This document shows, piece by piece, positions 61,535 through 64,000 of a DNA stretch of 64,000 bases; positions within the stretch are counted from its first letter, which is position 1, and each line of letters opens with the position of its first letter. Below the pieces are notes generated by a model, which was not told the origin of the DNA, made no database searches, and was given only the letters and a program-made list of their open reading frames with translations. The stretch is from Eutreptiella sp. 'Long Island Sound 2002'. Lineage: Eukaryota; Euglenozoa; Euglenophyceae; Eutreptiales; Eutreptiaceae. The stretch covers positions 44,036,090-44,100,089 of the forward strand of contig OZ038382.1 of the NCBI GenBank assembly GCA_964036045.1, read 5' to 3'. The translations under genes and the position numbers were made by a program.

Positions 61535-64000
61535 ATGGTGAATTGGCAAGAAGCGGGTCGGAGGTGGCCGCAGCCCCACCCCCATGTGGCGCGCCTGCTG
61601 CGCGGATTGCTGTGGGACCAGCAGTACCGCTACAGCAATCCCCAGTGCGAAGGCGGCATGCCCGGGAGCTTCGAGCTCCGCGAGGACATGGGGGAGGATC
61701 GCCTGCGGGAAGTGGAGGAGTGGCTGCGGGCGGAAGGGTACGAGTACCGCTTCCGCCGCAAGCGCTGGAGGACGTGGACCCGGCCGGACAGGCCCGGCGA
61801 AGGGCTGCGCCCCGACGGGATTGAGGAGGACGAGGACCCCAACGCCTACCCTTCGGGCGCCTCGATCAACGTCTCCCTGTGGGACGTGATGGAGAAGAAG
61901 TTCCCGGAACCGGGGAACGAGCGCAGGCTGCAGGGCAGCAGCAGCGCGTCTCCGGCGACGGAGAAGCGGTCCGCCGGGGACAGGAAGCGGGACCGGAAGT
62001 GGCGGGAGTACCAGGAGTCCCTGGCCGCCGAAGCCGCCCAAGGCGCCAAGGGCGGAACGGCCGTAGCCGCCCATGGGGCAGCGACTGCCCAGGTCAACGG
62101 TGAGTTGGCGGCAGCCGACGAGGAAGCCCGCCTGACGCAGGAGGCCATTGCCTGCAAGGAGGCCGAGGTGAAGGCGCTGGAAGAGGCGCTTGCCCAAGAG
62201 AGGGCAAGGAGGGAGGCGGAGGAAAGGGCCCACGCCGAAGCGACGGCTAAGGCCCAGGAAGATGCCGCCAAGAAGGAAGCCATCGAGGCCGCGCGACGGA
62301 AGGTCGCTGAGGAGAAGGCCAAGACGGAGGCGGAGCTGGCAGCGTTGGAGGCGCAGAAGGCGCAGCTGCTGCAGGCCCGGGAAGCCGAGGCGGCTCGTGC
62401 TCGGGAAGAGGCCGAAGCGCGAGCTGCCGCAGCCACCGCCGCCGCAATGGAGGAGGCAGAGGCCAAACTCCGCCACGAGACTCCCCCGGGAGGATCGCGA
62501 GTGGAGACCCTTCGAAGGCTTTTCGAAGGGGACGCCTCCTCCAGGATGAAGCTGGATGAGGCGGACACGGGCAGCAGTGGGAGCGGTAGCACCACCGCCC
62601 GTCGACGGAGGAAGGGCAAGGGGAAGACCCCCGAGAGGCCGCGGAGGCCAGCGGGTGGGCACCCCCACGACAGTGACCCCTTCTTCACCGCCAGTGACGG
62701 GGATGAACGAGGCCGTCGACATCGCCAAGTGGTGGCTTGGACGGGCGGAGGCGGCGGAGACGTCCCCATGGAACCGGAAGGTGAGGATGAGGATCCCCCT
62801 CCTCCCTACCGGAGCTCGGAGTCCTCCGTGACCGAGACGCCCAGGTGGGGCGACATGGACGAGGATGACGACATGGAGTTCGGCATCACGAGGAAGCGCC
62901 CATCCTCGGACCCACCGAGGCGACCCGGCGGAGACCCACCGGGACCCCCTGGCGGAGGACCATCAGGACCCCCTGGAGGACGCCCACCAAGTGGACCCCC
63001 TGGAGGCGGACCACCGGGCGGGGGAGGACCCCCTGGACCGGGCGGACCCGGCGGAGGCCCTCCTGGAGGACCCCCTGGGGACCCCGACGACCCACCAGGG
63101 AACGGCGACCCGGATACCACCTGGCGGTGGATTGTCTACCTCGGCAGGAGGGTCTTTGCCCTCGAGTGCGAGGTAGACACGGGCAAGGTCGAGATGGCTC
63201 GCATCTCCGGGGTCGCCGCGCGCGCGCAGAAGGACCTGGACATCGCCAGGGCCGAGACCAGGTCGCTGACCAACGTCGTCAGCGGCCTGCAGGAGAGGCT
63301 GGATGCGCTGGAAGCCCGTGGGAGAGTCGGCAGCGACCACCCACCCCTGGAGTCTGGCTCGTCGGACGACGGCTGGGGACCCGGACCAGGTCCAGGCAGA
63401 CCCCACGCCCCCGGCGGAGCCCCCAGGAGTCGCCCCAGCGCCAGTGCCCCCTCTCTCACCGCCCCCTCTCACCACAGCGCGGGCCGCCGCAACGAGCGCG
63501 TGCCGCCCGGCAGTGGCAGTGAGGAATGGCGTGATGAGTGGCTCAGCGCGGAGTACCGCAACCGCCGTGCTCCACCGCGGACACCGGTACGCCCCCGGCG
63601 CCCCGCACCACCACCTGGACCACCACCTGGCCCGGTGCCAATCCCAACAGCTGGAGGACGTTATGGTGGACTCAGGGACGAGGTCCCCAGAGGAGACATG
63701 GAGTGGGATGTCGGCGAAGGTGAGGACCTGGACCTGGACCTGGACCTGGAGGAGTTCGACATCAGCCCGCCGCGTGGTGTACAACGGGAGGCCGCTGAAC
63801 TCAGCCGCCGGCGCCGTGATGAAGATGCGTACATGGAAAGAGTACGGCGTGAACATTTTGGTTCAGCGTACGTGGAGGAACCGCGGCGTAGCCACAGGGA
63901 CTCCATGGAGGAGATGGACGTGGCGGCCGTGGGAGTCCGTGGGCGAGGCCGATGGGAACCTCGGTCGACCTCGCGGCCGGCGTTCATGGTCTCTAAGGCC
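61535..64000 (+). CDS. Partial coiled-coil and Pro/Gly-rich protein, probably Gag-like (3' end outside window)
   Basis: One frame is open for 822 codons from an ATG in good context (GCTGCCATGG), after an in-frame TGA at 61481, to the last base of the window. Residues 1-130 form a Trp- and Arg-rich globular-looking part. Residues 190-312 are an Ala/Glu/Lys/Arg coiled coil. A basic patch RRRRKGKGK lies at 357-365 and an acidic stretch at about 416-448. A collagen-like GGPPG repeat occupies about 459-523. A second helical segment lies at 546-595, Pro-rich sequence at about 605-705, an acidic DLDLDLDLEE run at 731-740, and Arg-rich sequence to the end. No family is recognised. Its place downstream of LTR-like sequence, and the enlarged disordered Gag of element 1, suggest a retroelement Gag; a host gene disrupted or flanked by repeats is the alternative. 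The long minus-strand ORFs here are antisense shadows. Confidence 0.7.
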   Translation, partial: MVNWQEAGRRWPQPHPHVARLLRGLLWDQQYRYSNPQCEGGMPGSFELREDMGEDRLREVEEWLRAEGYEYRFRRKRWRTWTRPDRPGEGLRPDGIEEDEDPNAYPSGASINVSLWDVMEKKFPEPGNERRLQGSSSASPATEKRSAGDRKRDRKWREYQESLAAEAAQGAKGGTAVAAHGAATAQVNGELAAADEEARLTQEAIACKEAEVKALEEALAQERARREAEERAHAEATAKAQEDAAKKEAIEAARRKVAEEKAKTEAELAALEAQKAQLLQAREAEAARAREEAEARAAAATAAAMEEAEAKLRHETPPGGSRVETLRRLFEGDASSRMKLDEADTGSSGSGSTTARRRRKGKGKTPERPRRPAGGHPHDSDPFFTASDGDERGRRHRQVVAWTGGGGGDVPMEPEGEDEDPPPPYRSSESSVTETPRWGDMDEDDDMEFGITRKRPSSDPPRRPGGDPPGPPGGGPSGPPGGRPPSGPPGGGPPGGGGPPGPGGPGGGPPGGPPGDPDDPPGNGDPDTTWRWIVYLGRRVFALECEVDTGKVEMARISGVAARAQKDLDIARAETRSLTNVVSGLQERLDALEARGRVGSDHPPLESGSSDDGWGPGPGPGRPHAPGGAPRSRPSASAPSLTAPSHHSAGRRNERVPPGSGSEEWRDEWLSAEYRNRRAPPRTPVRPRRPAPPPGPPPGPVPIPTAGGRYGGLRDEVPRGDMEWDVGEGEDLDLDLDLEEFDISPPRGVQREAAELSRRRRDEDAYMERVRREHFGSAYVEEPRRSHRDSMEEMDVAAVGVRGRGRWEPRSTSRPAFMVSKA

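Noticed and set aside
61445-62728. Minus-strand 427-codon ORF (and 61846-62769, 62963-63856)
   Set aside because: They are antisense to a longer, modular plus-strand frame and their Leu/Pro/Arg or Ser/Ala composition is what GC-rich antisense frames give.

Overview
This is eukaryotic repeat DNA: a long tandem satellite interrupted by retroelements, with no recognisable single-copy host gene. There are no bacterial operons, rRNA genes or canonical tRNA genes. The satellite has a 418-bp unit (about 96 copies, about 40.3 kb, 63% of the window) and lies in three blocks, 1-8708, 21609-47446 and 52425-58139. These blocks are one original array: removing the two insertions between them restores the repeat phase exactly. 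The host lineage cannot be fixed from this window. A chromodomain Ty3/Gypsy element together with a DIRS1-type tyrosine-recombinase element fits an alga, another protist or an early-diverging plant or fungal lineage. The primer-binding site matches an initiator tRNA ending CCUCUGCUACCA, not the GAUACCA end usual in flowering plants.

Element 1 (8709-21608, minus strand, 12.9 kb) is a complete chromovirus. It has 343-bp LTRs differing at one base, TG...CA termini, a 4-bp target-site duplication (GTGG), a PBS and a PPT. A very long Gag region is broken over several frames, and its first ORF starts inside the 5' LTR. A 1638-residue Pol follows with protease, an unusual methyltransferase-like module, RT, RNase H, integrase and a C-terminal chromodomain. 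About 3.2 kb of noncoding DNA lies between pol and the 3' LTR.

Element 2 (47447-52424, minus strand, 4978 bp) is a DIRS1-type element. It has 338-bp inverted terminal repeats, an internal complementary region that joins the complements of both outer ends to the base, and three overlapping ORFs: Gag-like, RT/RNase H/methyltransferase-like, and tyrosine recombinase. Each inverted repeat carries a tRNA-like segment with Pol III A- and B-box-like sequences. The insertion made no target-site duplication.

Element 3 (58140 to beyond 64000, plus strand) is inferred. The satellite stops abruptly at 58139 and is followed by TGAAGC..., the same first six bases as the LTR of element 1. After 3.4 kb of hairpin-rich noncoding DNA, one reading frame is open from an ATG at 61535 to the window end (822 codons). 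It encodes a coiled-coil, Pro/Gly-rich protein that is probably a Gag-like product.

The main unusual points are: a methyltransferase-like module shared by the Ty3 and DIRS elements; Gag initiation within the LTR with translation through the PBS; a Ser-Pro acidic repeat in that Gag; gag and pol in one frame separated by a single UAG; tRNA-like boxes in the DIRS termini; and chimeric and higher-order satellite units that record unequal exchange.
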